A stretch of DNA of 64,000 nucleotides, taken from assembly GCA_964387885.1 (NCBI GenBank), contig CAYLYZ010000009.1:1-64000 (forward strand), written 5' to 3'. Every line of letters begins with the position of its first letter. Position 1 is the stretch's first letter. Below the pieces are notes generated by a model. That model made no database searches, was not told the origin of the DNA, and worked only from the letters and a program-made list of their open reading frames with translations. This DNA comes from JABGPL01 sp964387885. GTDB taxonomy: Bacteria > Electryoneota > AABM5-125-24 > Hatepunaeales > Hatepunaeaceae. The translations under genes and the position numbers were made by a program. Of the stretch, positions 10,262-19,072 are shown in pieces.

Positions 10262-10419
10262 TCAGGTCTAAAAATGCTGATGTCGAGAAAGATAGTTAAA
10301 GAGGATTGAGAATTCAATTCTCAAATTATTTATTTCACATAATGAGGTGAAAATCAGCAATGCCAATCAATTCTAAAGATCAAAACGACAAAATTGCGGA
10401 AATCAATTCTTTAGAAAAA

Positions 10420-13400
10420 TCAACGCGGAACATCGATTTTGTGTTCTTTAAGTTTCTTGTAAATGTATGTTCTTGAAACCCCCAGTTGTTTAGCAGTTTT
10501 TGTTACATTCCAGTAGTTCTGTTTCAACGTGTTTATCAATTGAGTTAATTTATCTTGTTTGAGGATTGATGCCTTTTTATTAATTCCGAGGCTCTTCAAG
10601 GGATCACGTTTTGAGTGGTGTAAAGGTTGCCTGTGAAGGAATTCCGGGTGGAAATGACCCGGTTCTAAAACCTGTTCGTGACAGAGTATCATTGCTCCAT
10701 TAATTGAGTTTCTAAGCTCTCTGACATTCCCATGCCATTCGTGGCTCATCAATAATTCCATTGCAACATCTGAAACTCGTCTGACATTACGGTCGAGAGA
10801 TTTGTTGAAATTCTTGCGGAAAAAATCAACTAAAAGCGGTAGATCTGACATGCGCTCACGAAGAGGGGGAATGCTGATGGTAAAAATACTCAAACGGTAG
10901 TAAAGGTCTTCACGGAAACTCAGATCAACCACCTTTTTCTTCAGATCCTGATTTGTTGCTGCTACGATACGGGCATCTGTCTTGCGAGGTTTCGATTCTC
11001 CGACGCGAACATATTCATTTTCTTCGAGTACGCGCAGGAGTTTCGCCTGTGTGTCAGGAGGAATATCACCGATCTCATCAAGAAAAAGGGTTCCCCCGAT
11101 CGCTTCTTCAAAAACACCTTTCCGATCTCGTGTTGCACCTGTGAAGGAGCCCTTCACATGACCGAAGAGCTCGCTTTCGAGCAGGTTGCCGGAAAGTGCC
11201 GCACAGTTAACGGCAATGAACGGACCATCGATTTGGTTGCTTTTTAAGTGTATTGCCTTTGCAACTAATTCTTTTCCGGTGCCACTTTCTCCGGCTATGA
11301 GAACGTTTGTATTCGTAGATGATATCTCCTCAATCAACCTGAAAATATCCTGCATTGGAGGACTACTGCCAATAATGTCCTGATACCCATCCACCGATGG
11401 AGAACTTGACTTTCTCTTAAAGAGTTGAGTTACATCTCGAATTACAATCAAGGATTCAGGTTCATTTTCCTCACCGACATCAAGAAGCCTGACCGTAGTC
11501 TGAATTATCTTGATTTCACCCGAATCCGTTATTATCTCTATATGAGGATCATAGGCTGGAACTTTACTCTCAATGGCATTTTTAATAAGAGAATAAACAG
11601 TTTCAAATCCTTCATTAAATAATGATTTGAGTTCTACGCGTTCAGAATCGTCCTGCGAAAGTTTGAATAATTCGATGAAAGCACTGTTTGATTTAATTAT
11701 CCGATTGTATTTATCAAGACTGGCAATTCCATCGAAAACACTATTGAAAATCGCATCAAGATGCGCGTGGTGCTGCTGAAGTTGTATTTCGGTTTTTATT
11801 CGCTGTTCTATTTCAAGGTTGAGCATCTGATTGGTGCGTGCAAGGGTTTCTGTGCGTTCTTCAACTCGTGCTTCCATCCGGTTAAAATCGCGCATCATTG
11901 TCCGGTGTGCTCTCGTTCCAATGTTCGAAATCCAGGAATTTGCTCCGATTGCAACAGGGAACATTAAGAGGATGAATAACTCCCATCTCCATTTTACAAT
12001 TCGCCAGAAAAATCCACCTGAGACAACCGAAAGTAGTGAGTAATCTGCACCTGATCCGGTCATAAGGTAATCCTTATGATTCCCCTCATGAGTTAAGCGC
12101 ACTGGCAGTAACTTCTTTCCGGTTTTGCCTGAAGCGATAACATCACCTTCGAAATCATTGAGGAAGAATGAATTATCTTCATATTTAGTAGCAAAAGCGA
12201 AATCCCCATCTTCGAGGTGAATGACCGGGCAGAATTCCTGCGATTTATTCAAATATAGTTCGACCGATTTGTTAAAACTCCCGTCCTTTTTCAATAACTT
12301 AGCTTCTTTATCCGTCATTCTGATTAAACCGAGATACTTGCTTTCCTTCGCAGCAATACCCGCAAAGGGCATGAATTTACCGTTGAGAGTTGATCGATTT
12401 ATTACCGATCCGTCATATCGGTCAAGAATCAGGATTGTGGTCGATTCTTGAGACTGATTATTTGCAAGAATGTCCTGACAGTAGTAGGCAACGATGGGCT
12501 TTTCCGGATTCCTGTCAGCATATAGCCCAATTTCACCAACCTTTACATCAAGCTGTATCCGCCAACGGACGTTTCCCCGGGTATCATACTGGATAATAGC
12601 ACCATGGTTTTCATCGACGAAGTCCGCAGGATTAAGACCTGAAGCCCGTTGTTCCTGCATCAATCCGGATGAGCTGTATTTATAAGATGAACCGCAAGCT
12701 GTTAAAACAGTTTCTTCGTTAGGCAGCTCATGCCATTGTCCGATCACTGGATAGAATTCAGTCCTGTGTTGAGCAATTCGAACGGGAGGATTACCTGATT
12801 TGTAAATGTATATCCATCGGTGTATTCGAGCTTCTCTCGTGCCCCAGACACCTATCGCGAAATATTCACCGGATGAGGCAGGCGTTACAAGGTCAGCTTC
12901 TTTTAATACTCGCGCATTTACTCCCCATAGTGGTTCGGTTGCACCATTTATTCCATCGACTATTAAACTTGTATCTCCTGTTAGATCGGAAAAACCTACA
13001 TTATCAAGAATAGTTTTCTTTTCCAGATGATCGTGAACACAGAGCAGGATTCCTTCAATGCGGGTAGTATCCCCCGATTGAGGAAATGTGGGATAAGAAA
13101 GTATGTGAAAGAGCTCATCCTGCCCGTTGTTGTCGGTATCAACCGGATTTATCCCGGGAATTCGACCCCACCCACCGAGTATCCCCTGATGCAGTTTCCC
13201 ACCATTTTTATCCTCAATCCTGAATTCGCAGGTGCCATTATTCTCTTGAATGGTTACTAAAGAATGGGAAAACTTGTCAAGGAATCGCGTGCTCTGCAGG
13301 TCTGAAGAATACAGCGGTGTGTTGTTTATTGGTGATTCGTTGAGCTGGAAAGGGTAGGTCTCTGGATTGAGTAAGTTTCGTGTGGAATTGAAGTAACTGA

Positions 13401-13497
13401 CTTCAAACAGAATGATCAGAAGAAACACCAGGATGAAGATATTACTGAACCTGAGGTTCTTTCCCTGCTTAGTGATTTTCGATAATCTCGAACTCAT
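10420..13497 (-). CDS. Membrane-anchored one-component sigma-54 activator (sensor-TM-PAS-AAA+-Fis HTH)
   Basis: 1025 residues. TM1 (IFILVFLLIILFEVSYF, about 20-36), an extracytoplasmic domain of about 480 residues with a DTDNNGQDEL loop, and TM2 (about 518-536) precede a coiled coil (about 550-595). These are followed by a PAS domain (about 595-700) and a sigma-54 AAA+ module: Walker A GESGTGKE, GSFTGA loop (Ser for the usual Ala), Walker B GTLFLDEIGD. A C-terminal Fis-type HTH reads KTAKQLGVSRTYIYKKL. There is no kinase or receiver, so it probably senses and activates transcription directly from the membrane. The sensor half aligns with that of the adjacent histidine kinase (shared 'IYKSG..P.R.A...T.FY', 'F.GI.A.K...LGLIR'), indicating duplication of a sensor onto a different output. 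Confidence 0.93.
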   Translation of the reverse strand: MSSRLSKITKQGKNLRFSNIFILVFLLIILFEVSYFNSTRNLLNPETYPFQLNESPINNTPLYSSDLQSTRFLDKFSHSLVTIQENNGTCEFRIEDKNGGKLHQGILGGWGRIPGINPVDTDNNGQDELFHILSYPTFPQSGDTTRIEGILLCVHDHLEKKTILDNVGFSDLTGDTSLIVDGINGATEPLWGVNARVLKEADLVTPASSGEYFAIGVWGTREARIHRWIYIYKSGNPPVRIAQHRTEFYPVIGQWHELPNEETVLTACGSSYKYSSSGLMQEQRASGLNPADFVDENHGAIIQYDTRGNVRWRIQLDVKVGEIGLYADRNPEKPIVAYYCQDILANNQSQESTTILILDRYDGSVINRSTLNGKFMPFAGIAAKESKYLGLIRMTDKEAKLLKKDGSFNKSVELYLNKSQEFCPVIHLEDGDFAFATKYEDNSFFLNDFEGDVIASGKTGKKLLPVRLTHEGNHKDYLMTGSGADYSLLSVVSGGFFWRIVKWRWELFILLMFPVAIGANSWISNIGTRAHRTMMRDFNRMEARVEERTETLARTNQMLNLEIEQRIKTEIQLQQHHAHLDAIFNSVFDGIASLDKYNRIIKSNSAFIELFKLSQDDSERVELKSLFNEGFETVYSLIKNAIESKVPAYDPHIEIITDSGEIKIIQTTVRLLDVGEENEPESLIVIRDVTQLFKRKSSSPSVDGYQDIIGSSPPMQDIFRLIEEISSTNTNVLIAGESGTGKELVAKAIHLKSNQIDGPFIAVNCAALSGNLLESELFGHVKGSFTGATRDRKGVFEEAIGGTLFLDEIGDIPPDTQAKLLRVLEENEYVRVGESKPRKTDARIVAATNQDLKKKVVDLSFREDLYYRLSIFTISIPPLRERMSDLPLLVDFFRKNFNKSLDRNVRRVSDVAMELLMSHEWHGNVRELRNSINGAMILCHEQVLEPGHFHPEFLHRQPLHHSKRDPLKSLGINKKASILKQDKLTQLINTLKQNYWNVTKTAKQLGVSRTYIYKKLKEHKIDVPR

Positions 13498-13767
13498 CTC
13501 CCGACTGCGCTAAAGAAATCAGCTGTTACTAAAGTACCTTCCCCTACTTTCCGCAATCTAATCAACTCTTGGTTGGTTTTCAAGTGTAAACTGATATTGG
13601 AATGGAAGTAAAGTATATTACAGTTTAATATTTGCAGATTGTCGGGGAATTGAATTGACATTATCAGGCATTCAGAAGAATCGTCATAATATACGAAGAT
13701 TGTTACACGACCATTTTCTGATTATATTTCGTTAATGTGGTCAAATCTGAGGATAAGAAGAGAAAAT

Positions 13768-14070
13768 ATGCCCATAAAAATACCCATTGACCGACGAAAA
13801 CTTGCACAATTCTGTCGAAAACGTCGAATACGCAAATTATGGTTATTCGGTTCCGTGTTGCGCGACGATTTTACGTCTGAAAGCGACGTGGATGTATTAG
13901 TAAGATTTGAACCTGATCAGATTCCCGGTTTTGGTATTTTTCGTATCGAGGAAGGATTGTCAACACTATTTGGTAAACGTAAAATCGACTTAGTGGTCGA
14001 GGAAGAACTGAGCCATAGAATTAAGGATCATCCATTTTTCCAGTCGGAGGTAATATATGAAAAAGGATGA
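13768..14070 (+). CDS. mntA: MntA-like nucleotidyltransferase antitoxin
   Basis: 100 residues from the preferred ATG. The minimal nucleotidyltransferase fold is shown by the motif GSVLRDDFTSESDVDVLV (GSx10DxD) and a third acidic residue in KIDLVVEE. In known MntA/HepT modules this protein AMPylates a tyrosine of the HEPN toxin and so neutralises it. An in-frame ATG at 13735 would add eleven residues. I chose 13768 because the family normally begins just before the first helix (PIDRRKLAQFCRK); neither start has a strong ribosome-binding site. It overlaps the downstream toxin gene by 14 bases, the usual coupling of such a pair. Confidence 0.87.
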   Translation: MPIKIPIDRRKLAQFCRKRRIRKLWLFGSVLRDDFTSESDVDVLVRFEPDQIPGFGIFRIEEGLSTLFGKRKIDLVVEEELSHRIKDHPFFQSEVIYEKG

Positions 14071-14398
14071 CATGGTTTATCTCGCACATATGCTAAGCTA
14101 TGGACGGAGTGTTGTTGATAAAGTAAGAGAATTGAGCTGGGAAGATTTTGAAGAAGATGAAAATTTACGACTGGCTGTTGTTCATTTAATTCAGATTATT
14201 GGAGAAGCTGCTCGGTATGTATCTGAAGAAACACAGAAGAAACATGCCAGTATTCCATGGTCGGATGTCATCGGGATGCGTCATCGTATTGTTCATGATT
14301 ATCTAAACATAAAATTCCGAGTTGCCTGGAAAGTTGCTAAAGAAGACTTACAACCATTGATTGAGGAACTGGAAAAGGTAATTCCGCCTGAAGAATAA
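14057..14398 (+). CDS. hepT: HepT-like HEPN-domain ribonuclease toxin (DUF86)
   Basis: 113 residues, all helical in character. The HEPN catalytic motif Rx4HxY is intact (MRHRIVHDY, about residues 73-81). In the known family Arg and His cleave RNA, and the Tyr is the site AMPylated by MntA. The N-terminal acidic helix region and the segment RLAVVHLIQIIGEAARYVSEE are typical of DUF86. The start (ATG 14057, within the end of the nucleotidyltransferase gene) and same-strand order antitoxin-toxin fit translational coupling. The module may serve phage defence or persistence; the sequence does not tell which. Confidence 0.9.
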   Translation: MKKDDMVYLAHMLSYGRSVVDKVRELSWEDFEEDENLRLAVVHLIQIIGEAARYVSEETQKKHASIPWSDVIGMRHRIVHDYLNIKFRVAWKVAKEDLQPLIEELEKVIPPEE

Positions 14399-14680
14399 AT
14401 TGAAATATAATACAGAAGATTTGAGCAGGAGTTGGATAGGCTCAACCCTCAAATCTCATCCTAAGTGCCTTCGAGCTTTGCTGGCTAAAAAGCAATTGTT
14501 TATGTAACACCCAGGAAATCTTTTATGGGCATTTTCTAATCATTAATAATTACCAATATTAACCTTTCATTAATTCGCGCTAAATAAAATTTCAAAATAA
14601 AGAGGTAATGAATTAAGGTGCAATCATTCTATTGCATATTGAAAAGTCTAATGTTAACTTAGTTATTAGAAAAGAAAAAA
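14399..14680. other. Intergenic stretch after hepT
   Basis: A nested stem-loop follows the hepT stop: GATTTGAG at 14418-14425 pairs with CTCAAATC at 14448-14455, with GTTG/CAAC inside. It lacks a T-run. The remainder to 14680 is A/T-rich and must contain the promoter for the lysine-operon leader, but I could not assign boxes with confidence. Confidence 0.4.
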
Positions 14681-14769
14681 ACGAGACTCAAAGTGAACCA
14701 TTCACTCCTTTTAAAACAGACCAAAACCCTGAAAGCGCAGAAAATGCGCCCGGGAGGAGTTTGTCTCGT
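14681..14769 (+). ncRNA. Structured leader RNA upstream of lysC-lysA-dapL, class not recognised (riboswitch candidate)
   Basis: A closing 7-bp helix ACGAGAC (14681-14687)/GTCTCGT (14763-14769) encloses a hairpin GTGAA/TTCAC (14693-14705, loop CCA). It also encloses a second arm with CCC (14727-14729)/GGG (14752-14754), an asymmetric internal loop TGAAA/CC, and GCGCA/TGCGC (14735-14749, loop GAAAA). ACTCCT (14704-14709) could instead pair with AGGAGT (14755-14760), giving alternative folds. An intrinsic terminator follows 38 bases later and precedes the start codon, the arrangement of a transcription attenuator. I do not see the conserved core of the lysine (L-box), SAM-I, TPP, glycine or T-box classes. 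A ligand such as lysine or diaminopimelate is inference from the operon. Confidence 0.55.
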
Positions 14770-14806
14770 CTAAGGAATTTTTCTTTCTAACAAGATTTTC
14801 GACAAG

Positions 14807-14838
14807 CTCATCCGCACAATGCAGATGGGTTTTTTTTT
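14807..14838 (+). terminator. Intrinsic terminator in the lysC leader (attenuator)
   Basis: CTCATC (14807-14812) pairs with GATGGG (14824-14829) through one T-G wobble. After a C-A mismatch, GC pairs with GC around loop ACAAT, and nine T residues follow at 14830-14838. It lies about 20 bases before the lysC start codon, so read-through must be regulated or partial for the operon to be expressed. Confidence 0.75.
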
Positions 14839-14858
14839 GGATTGGTTTAGGGATTATT

Positions 14859-16244
14859 ATGATTGTAATGAAATTCGGGGGAAGCTCGCTTGCCGATGCG
14901 GATCATATCCGGATTGTAGCTGAGAACATCCGTAAGAACATTCAGAATTCACCTGTGATCGTCATATCAGCCTTTGGAAATACAACCAACAGGTTGATTG
15001 AAACAGGGCAGAATGCAGCAAACGGTACCGCAGAGTTTACAGATATAAGAGCAGAGTTTGAGGAAATAGCTCGAGATCTTGGCTTATACACTGGGAATCA
15101 GAGTTGGGATATTCTCTGGCAGGATCTGAGTCTGACTTTAGCAAACATTGTGAAAATGGGTTATGTTCCTGACAATTTAAAGGCTGAATTGTTAGCAATC
15201 GGTGAGCGTCTTTCAGTCATAATAATAGCGGAATTTCTGACCTCTACTGGAGTACGGGCAAAAGCTCATGATGCCTGGGATGTGGGAATTGTATTTGAGA
15301 ACGTCATTAACGGTCAATGCGACATTGAGCATTTTACGAATTTCAACGGAGTGAAAGAGACTATTTGCAATCTGATTGAAGAGGAGAATCACGTCCCGAT
15401 CATAACCGGCTTTATCGCTAAAGATACTAATAATCAGGTAGTCACTCTCGGGAGAAACGGGAGCGATCGTACCGCTGCGATAATTGGAGCAGCACTCGAA
15501 GCAGATGAGATACAGTACTGGAAAGATGTAAACGGGATTTTAACCGCAGATCCCCGTGTGATTCAGGATGCTCTACCTGTTTCAGAGATCAGCTTTCAGG
15601 AAGCTGTGGAGCTTTCATGTTTTGGTTCGGAAATTCTGCACCCAAAGTCTATTCAACCCGCTCGTGATAATAACATCCCCGTGAGCATCCGAAACTCCCA
15701 TAATCCGAATTACTCTGGAACAAGAGTTGTTCACCAGCTGACTGATCCTGACCCACAATTGCGGGCAATAACGTTTAAGCGGGACGTTACACTTGTTGAT
15801 ATCTGTTCACTCGACATGTATGGCCAGTATGGCTTTCTCGCAAAAATCTTCCAGGTGTTCAATGACCTTCGTCTTTCTGTGAATCTTATGGCGACCAGTG
15901 AAGTCAGTGTTTCGCTCAGTTTAGATGATGCTCACAGTCTGGGTGAATTGAAAACCCGGCTCGGCAGCTTTTCGCAGGTGAAAATTCATGATGAGAAAGC
16001 CATTATCAGCTTAATTGGCAATGTGTCGAAGTCAACCTGGATAATCAATAAAACATTTAAAGTGTTAAACCAGGCTGATATAGATGTGCTGATGATATCA
16101 CAGGGAATGTCACGCGCTAATATAAGTTTTGTTGTCGAGGACAGCGAGGCTGAAAATTGTGTGGGATTATTGCACCGTGAACTGTTTTCAGAAAAGGAAG
16201 ATAATGTAAATGTCTTCAAAAAAGATATTTCGGAGATTCAATAA
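14859..16244 (+). CDS. lysC: Aspartate kinase (lysine-sensitive type likely)
   Basis: 461 residues. It catalyses ATP-dependent phosphorylation of L-aspartate, the first step to lysine, threonine and methionine. The N-terminal amino-acid-kinase fold has the signature VMKFGGSSLADA at residues 3-14, and GRNGSDRTAAIIGAAL and DGILTADPR-like VNGILTADPRV are typical. The C-terminal region (about 300-461) carries two ACT domains, normally the site of feedback inhibition. The length fits a monofunctional enzyme without a homoserine dehydrogenase part. The start ATG 14859 has AGGGA about six bases upstream. It overlaps lysA by one base (TAATG), is first in an operon with two lysine-pathway genes, and lies behind a structured leader and terminator, suggesting attenuation control. 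Confidence 0.95.
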   Translation: MIVMKFGGSSLADADHIRIVAENIRKNIQNSPVIVISAFGNTTNRLIETGQNAANGTAEFTDIRAEFEEIARDLGLYTGNQSWDILWQDLSLTLANIVKMGYVPDNLKAELLAIGERLSVIIIAEFLTSTGVRAKAHDAWDVGIVFENVINGQCDIEHFTNFNGVKETICNLIEEENHVPIITGFIAKDTNNQVVTLGRNGSDRTAAIIGAALEADEIQYWKDVNGILTADPRVIQDALPVSEISFQEAVELSCFGSEILHPKSIQPARDNNIPVSIRNSHNPNYSGTRVVHQLTDPDPQLRAITFKRDVTLVDICSLDMYGQYGFLAKIFQVFNDLRLSVNLMATSEVSVSLSLDDAHSLGELKTRLGSFSQVKIHDEKAIISLIGNVSKSTWIINKTFKVLNQADIDVLMISQGMSRANISFVVEDSEAENCVGLLHRELFSEKEDNVNVFKKDISEIQ

Positions 16245-17497
16245 TGAAGAGCAAAGAACTATTTTTTAATAACGCTCAACTACAGAGCATGATCCGTGAG
16301 TTTCCGACACCCTTCCACGTTTATGATGAAAGCGGGATACGGTCGAATGCTCGAAATTTGAATCAGGCATTCCGTACACTGCCGGAATACAGGCAATACT
16401 ACGCCCTGAAGGCATGCCCGAATCCGCATATTGTCAGCATCCTGAAGCGGGAAGGATTTGGACTTGATTGCAGCTCATATACTGAATTACTGTTTGCTGA
16501 AAAGATGGGCTTCTCAGGGGAAGATATCATGTTCACCTCGAACAATACATCAGCAGAAGAGTTCAGAAAAGCCAGCGAGTTGAACGCTATTATCAACATT
16601 GACGATCAAACGCATATCAACCTGCTTCTGAAAACTACTGAATTACCTGATATCATTTGCTTCCGATATAATCCCGGAGACGTTAAGGAAGGTAATTCCA
16701 TCATTGGCAGACCAACCGAAGCCAAGTTCGGAATGACCAGGGATCAGTTATTCCAGACGTTTGCTCAAATGCAGAAAATGGGTATTAAAAGATTTGGCCT
16801 TCATACAATGGTCGCTTCAAATGTTTTGGAGATCGAGTATATTACCGAAACAGCTGAGTTGTTGTTTGATCTGGCTCTGGATCTTAGAAATAGACTTGGA
16901 ATCAGACTCGAATTTGTCAACATTGGTGGAGGTATCGGAATTCCATACCACCCGGAACAGAATCCAATGGACATAGATTACCTCGGCAAGGAAGTGACAG
17001 CGCTGCATCGCAATTTGCTGGGGGGAGGTAATCTTGCAGATTTAAAAGTCTATTCTGAGTTCGGTCGAATGATAACCGGTCCGTATGGATGTCTTGTAAC
17101 AAAGGTTCAGCATATTAAAGAGACATACAAAAAGTTTATTGGAGTAGACGCGACAATGGCAAACCTGATGCGCCCAGCGCTATACGACGCATATCACCAC
17201 ATCACAGTAATGGGAAAAGAAGATCTGCCGTGTGATAATGTCTACGATGTCACGGGATCCCTATGCGAAAATAATGATAAATTTGCGGTTAACAGAGAGA
17301 TGCCGGAAGTTGACATCGATGACTTGCTGGTTATTCACGACACGGGGGCGCATGGCCATGCTATGGGCTTTAATTACAATGGCAAACTCAGGTCTGCTGA
17401 ATTACTTCTCAGGGAGAACGGTGATATCAAATTAATCAGACGTGCCGAGACTCCCGAAGATTATTTCAGCACACTCGATTTTGAATCTATAAGCTAA
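16244..17497 (+). CDS. lysA: Diaminopimelate decarboxylase (fold-III PLP enzyme)
   Basis: 417 residues. It is a member of the alanine-racemase-fold PLP decarboxylases. The PLP lysine is in YYALKACPNP, the phosphate-binding glycine stretch is EFVNIGGGIGIPY, and C-terminal active-site elements are GSLCENNDKFA and DTGAHGHAMGFNYNG. These match LysA, which converts meso-diaminopimelate to lysine; related carboxynorspermidine and arginine decarboxylases are less likely in this operon. It is translationally coupled to lysC by a one-base overlap and is followed after 17 bases by dapL. Placed between lysC and dapL it supplies the terminal step of the aminotransferase variant of lysine biosynthesis. 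Confidence 0.9.
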   Translation: MKSKELFFNNAQLQSMIREFPTPFHVYDESGIRSNARNLNQAFRTLPEYRQYYALKACPNPHIVSILKREGFGLDCSSYTELLFAEKMGFSGEDIMFTSNNTSAEEFRKASELNAIINIDDQTHINLLLKTTELPDIICFRYNPGDVKEGNSIIGRPTEAKFGMTRDQLFQTFAQMQKMGIKRFGLHTMVASNVLEIEYITETAELLFDLALDLRNRLGIRLEFVNIGGGIGIPYHPEQNPMDIDYLGKEVTALHRNLLGGGNLADLKVYSEFGRMITGPYGCLVTKVQHIKETYKKFIGVDATMANLMRPALYDAYHHITVMGKEDLPCDNVYDVTGSLCENNDKFAVNREMPEVDIDDLLVIHDTGAHGHAMGFNYNGKLRSAELLLRENGDIKLIRRAETPEDYFSTLDFESIS

Positions 17498-17514
17498 TAT
17501 AAAGGAAAACATAT

Positions 17515-18729
17515 ATGCCAATCCGAAACAAGAATCTGTCAAAACTAAAATCAGGGTACCTATTTCCGGAAATTTCAAGACGGAAGAAAGAATACCTCAG
17601 AAAGAATCCCGATGCTAGGATAATTAGCCTTGGAATCGGTGACACCACCCTACCGATTATCCCATCGATAATTGATGAATTTGTTGCCAAATGTCGGGAG
17701 ATGGGAACGAGTGAGGGATATACCGGGTACGGAGATGAGTGCGGCATCGAACAGTTGCGGGATTCAATCTCCAAACGTCTGTATAATGGCATTGTATCAG
17801 CAGATGAAATTTTTATCAGTGATGGAGCAAAGCCTGAAATAGGTCGACTGCAAATGATGTTCGGGGATGAAAACAAGTTTGCAGTTCAGGATCCCTCATA
17901 CCCCGTCTATGTGGACAGCGCGGTGATTGCAGGACAAACAGGACTGCTCAACGAGAACTCCGGTACCTTCCACGGCATAACATACCTCCCATGCTCACCT
18001 GCAAATGATTTCTTTCCTGACCTTTCCTTAATACCAGAAAACAGTGTAATATTCTTCTGTTCACCGAATAATCCAACCGGTGCGGTAACTACAAAGGAGC
18101 AACTGAAATCGCTGGTAAAGCATGCTGCAACAAAGAAAGCGATTATCATTTTCGACGCCGCTTACAGCCAATACATAACGGGCGGTGATTTACCTCGATC
18201 AATTTTTGAAATCCCGGGTGCTCGAGATGTTGCAATAGAGATCAATTCATTTTCGAAAATGGCAGGTTTTACCGGAATCCGCCTCGGATGGACAGTAGTG
18301 CCAAAAGAACTATCCTATGATAATGGAGAATCCGTTTACAAAGACTTCTCCCGGATCAACTCAACCGTATTTAATGGCGCGTCAATAATCGCTCAACATG
18401 GTGGTTTAGCGGTATTAACCGATAGGGGCATGCAGGCATTAAGTGAACAGGTTGATTATTACATGAATAATGCCCGGTTGATAAAGACAGCTCTCGATGG
18501 GCTTGGATACACAACATACGGTGGTGAAAATGCTCCGTACATCTGGACGAAAGTGTCAGGATTATCTTCCTGGGATGCGTTTGCAATGTTTCTCGAAAAA
18601 ACACACATTGTCTGTACTCCCGGTGCCGGATTCGGACCGGCAGGAGAAGGTTTTATCCGTTTCTCTGCATTCGGACAGCGGAGTGATATTGAGGAAGCTG
18701 TGAGGAGGTTGAAAGTGGTTACTGCCTNN
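17515..18729 (+). CDS. dapL: LL-diaminopimelate aminotransferase; last bases inside the scaffold gap
   Basis: About 404 residues. It is a fold-I PLP aminotransferase with the DapL N-terminus (NLSKLKSGYLFPEISRR), SLGIGDTTLPI, FCSPNNPTGAVTT, and the PLP lysine in SFSKMAGFTGIRLGW. It converts tetrahydrodipicolinate directly to LL-diaminopimelate, bypassing the DapC/D/E steps. The start ATG 17515 has AAAGGA upstream. The gene runs into a 100-N gap after GTGGTTACTGCCT. The identical sequence in the repeat copies beyond the gap continues with GA, giving stop TGA, so the true end is inferred as 18727-18729. Reading on through the Ns gives a false extension. Confidence 0.92.
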
Positions 18730-18827
18730 NNNNNNNNNNNNNNNNNNNNNNNNNNNNNNNNNNNNNNNNNNNNNNNNNNNNNNNNNNNNNNNNNNNNNNN
18801 NNNNNNNNNNNNNNNNNNNNNNNNNNN
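18728..18827. other. Assembly gap (100 N)
   Basis: Exactly 100 N, a conventional scaffold spacer, placed within a tandem repeat. The true length is unknown. The repeat is probably the reason the assembly broke here. Confidence 0.98.
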
Positions 18828-18968
18828 GATTTCAAACAGAGTGTTATCGGGCAGTTTCAGTGTGGTTACTGCCTGATTTCAAACAGAGTGTTATCGGGCA
18901 GTTTCAGTGTGGTTACTGCCTGATTTCAAGCGAAGCGTAATCTGGCAGTTTAATTTGAAAACAGCCAG
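18828..18968. repeat. 47-bp tandem repeat bordering the gap, each unit a hairpin
   Basis: Two identical 47-base units (18828-18874 and 18875-18921) begin GATTTCAAACAGAG and end GTGGTTACTGCCT; a third, diverged partial unit follows. The dapL 3' end (GTGGTTACTGCCT, about 18715-18727) matches the unit's tail, so the array begins at the dapL stop codon. Each unit contains ATCGGGCAGT and, across the unit border, ACTGCCTGAT: a 10-bp stem with one G-T change, loop TTCAGTGTGGTT. It may act as an array of terminator-like or REP-like hairpins. Confidence 0.85.
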
Positions 18969-19072
18969 AAACCTTTAATTGATCTTTACAAATTGTTTTT
19001 GAGCTGTTTTAAAAACCTTGAATCAGCACTCACATACTAAATAATGAAACAATTCTCAATCAAGTTAATTGC

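Noticed and set aside
14681..14769. The lysC leader as a classical lysine riboswitch
   Set aside because: The conserved five-way-junction core and length of about 170 bases were not found; only structure and position support regulation.
18727..18876. Extension of the aminotransferase through the N gap to 18876
   Set aside because: It consists of unknown residues plus translated tandem repeat; the repeat sequence itself supplies a TGA directly after the last known dapL codon.
18828..18968. Tandem repeat as a coding repeat domain
   Set aside because: Each unit carries a stop in the dapL frame and the unit length (47) is not a multiple of three.
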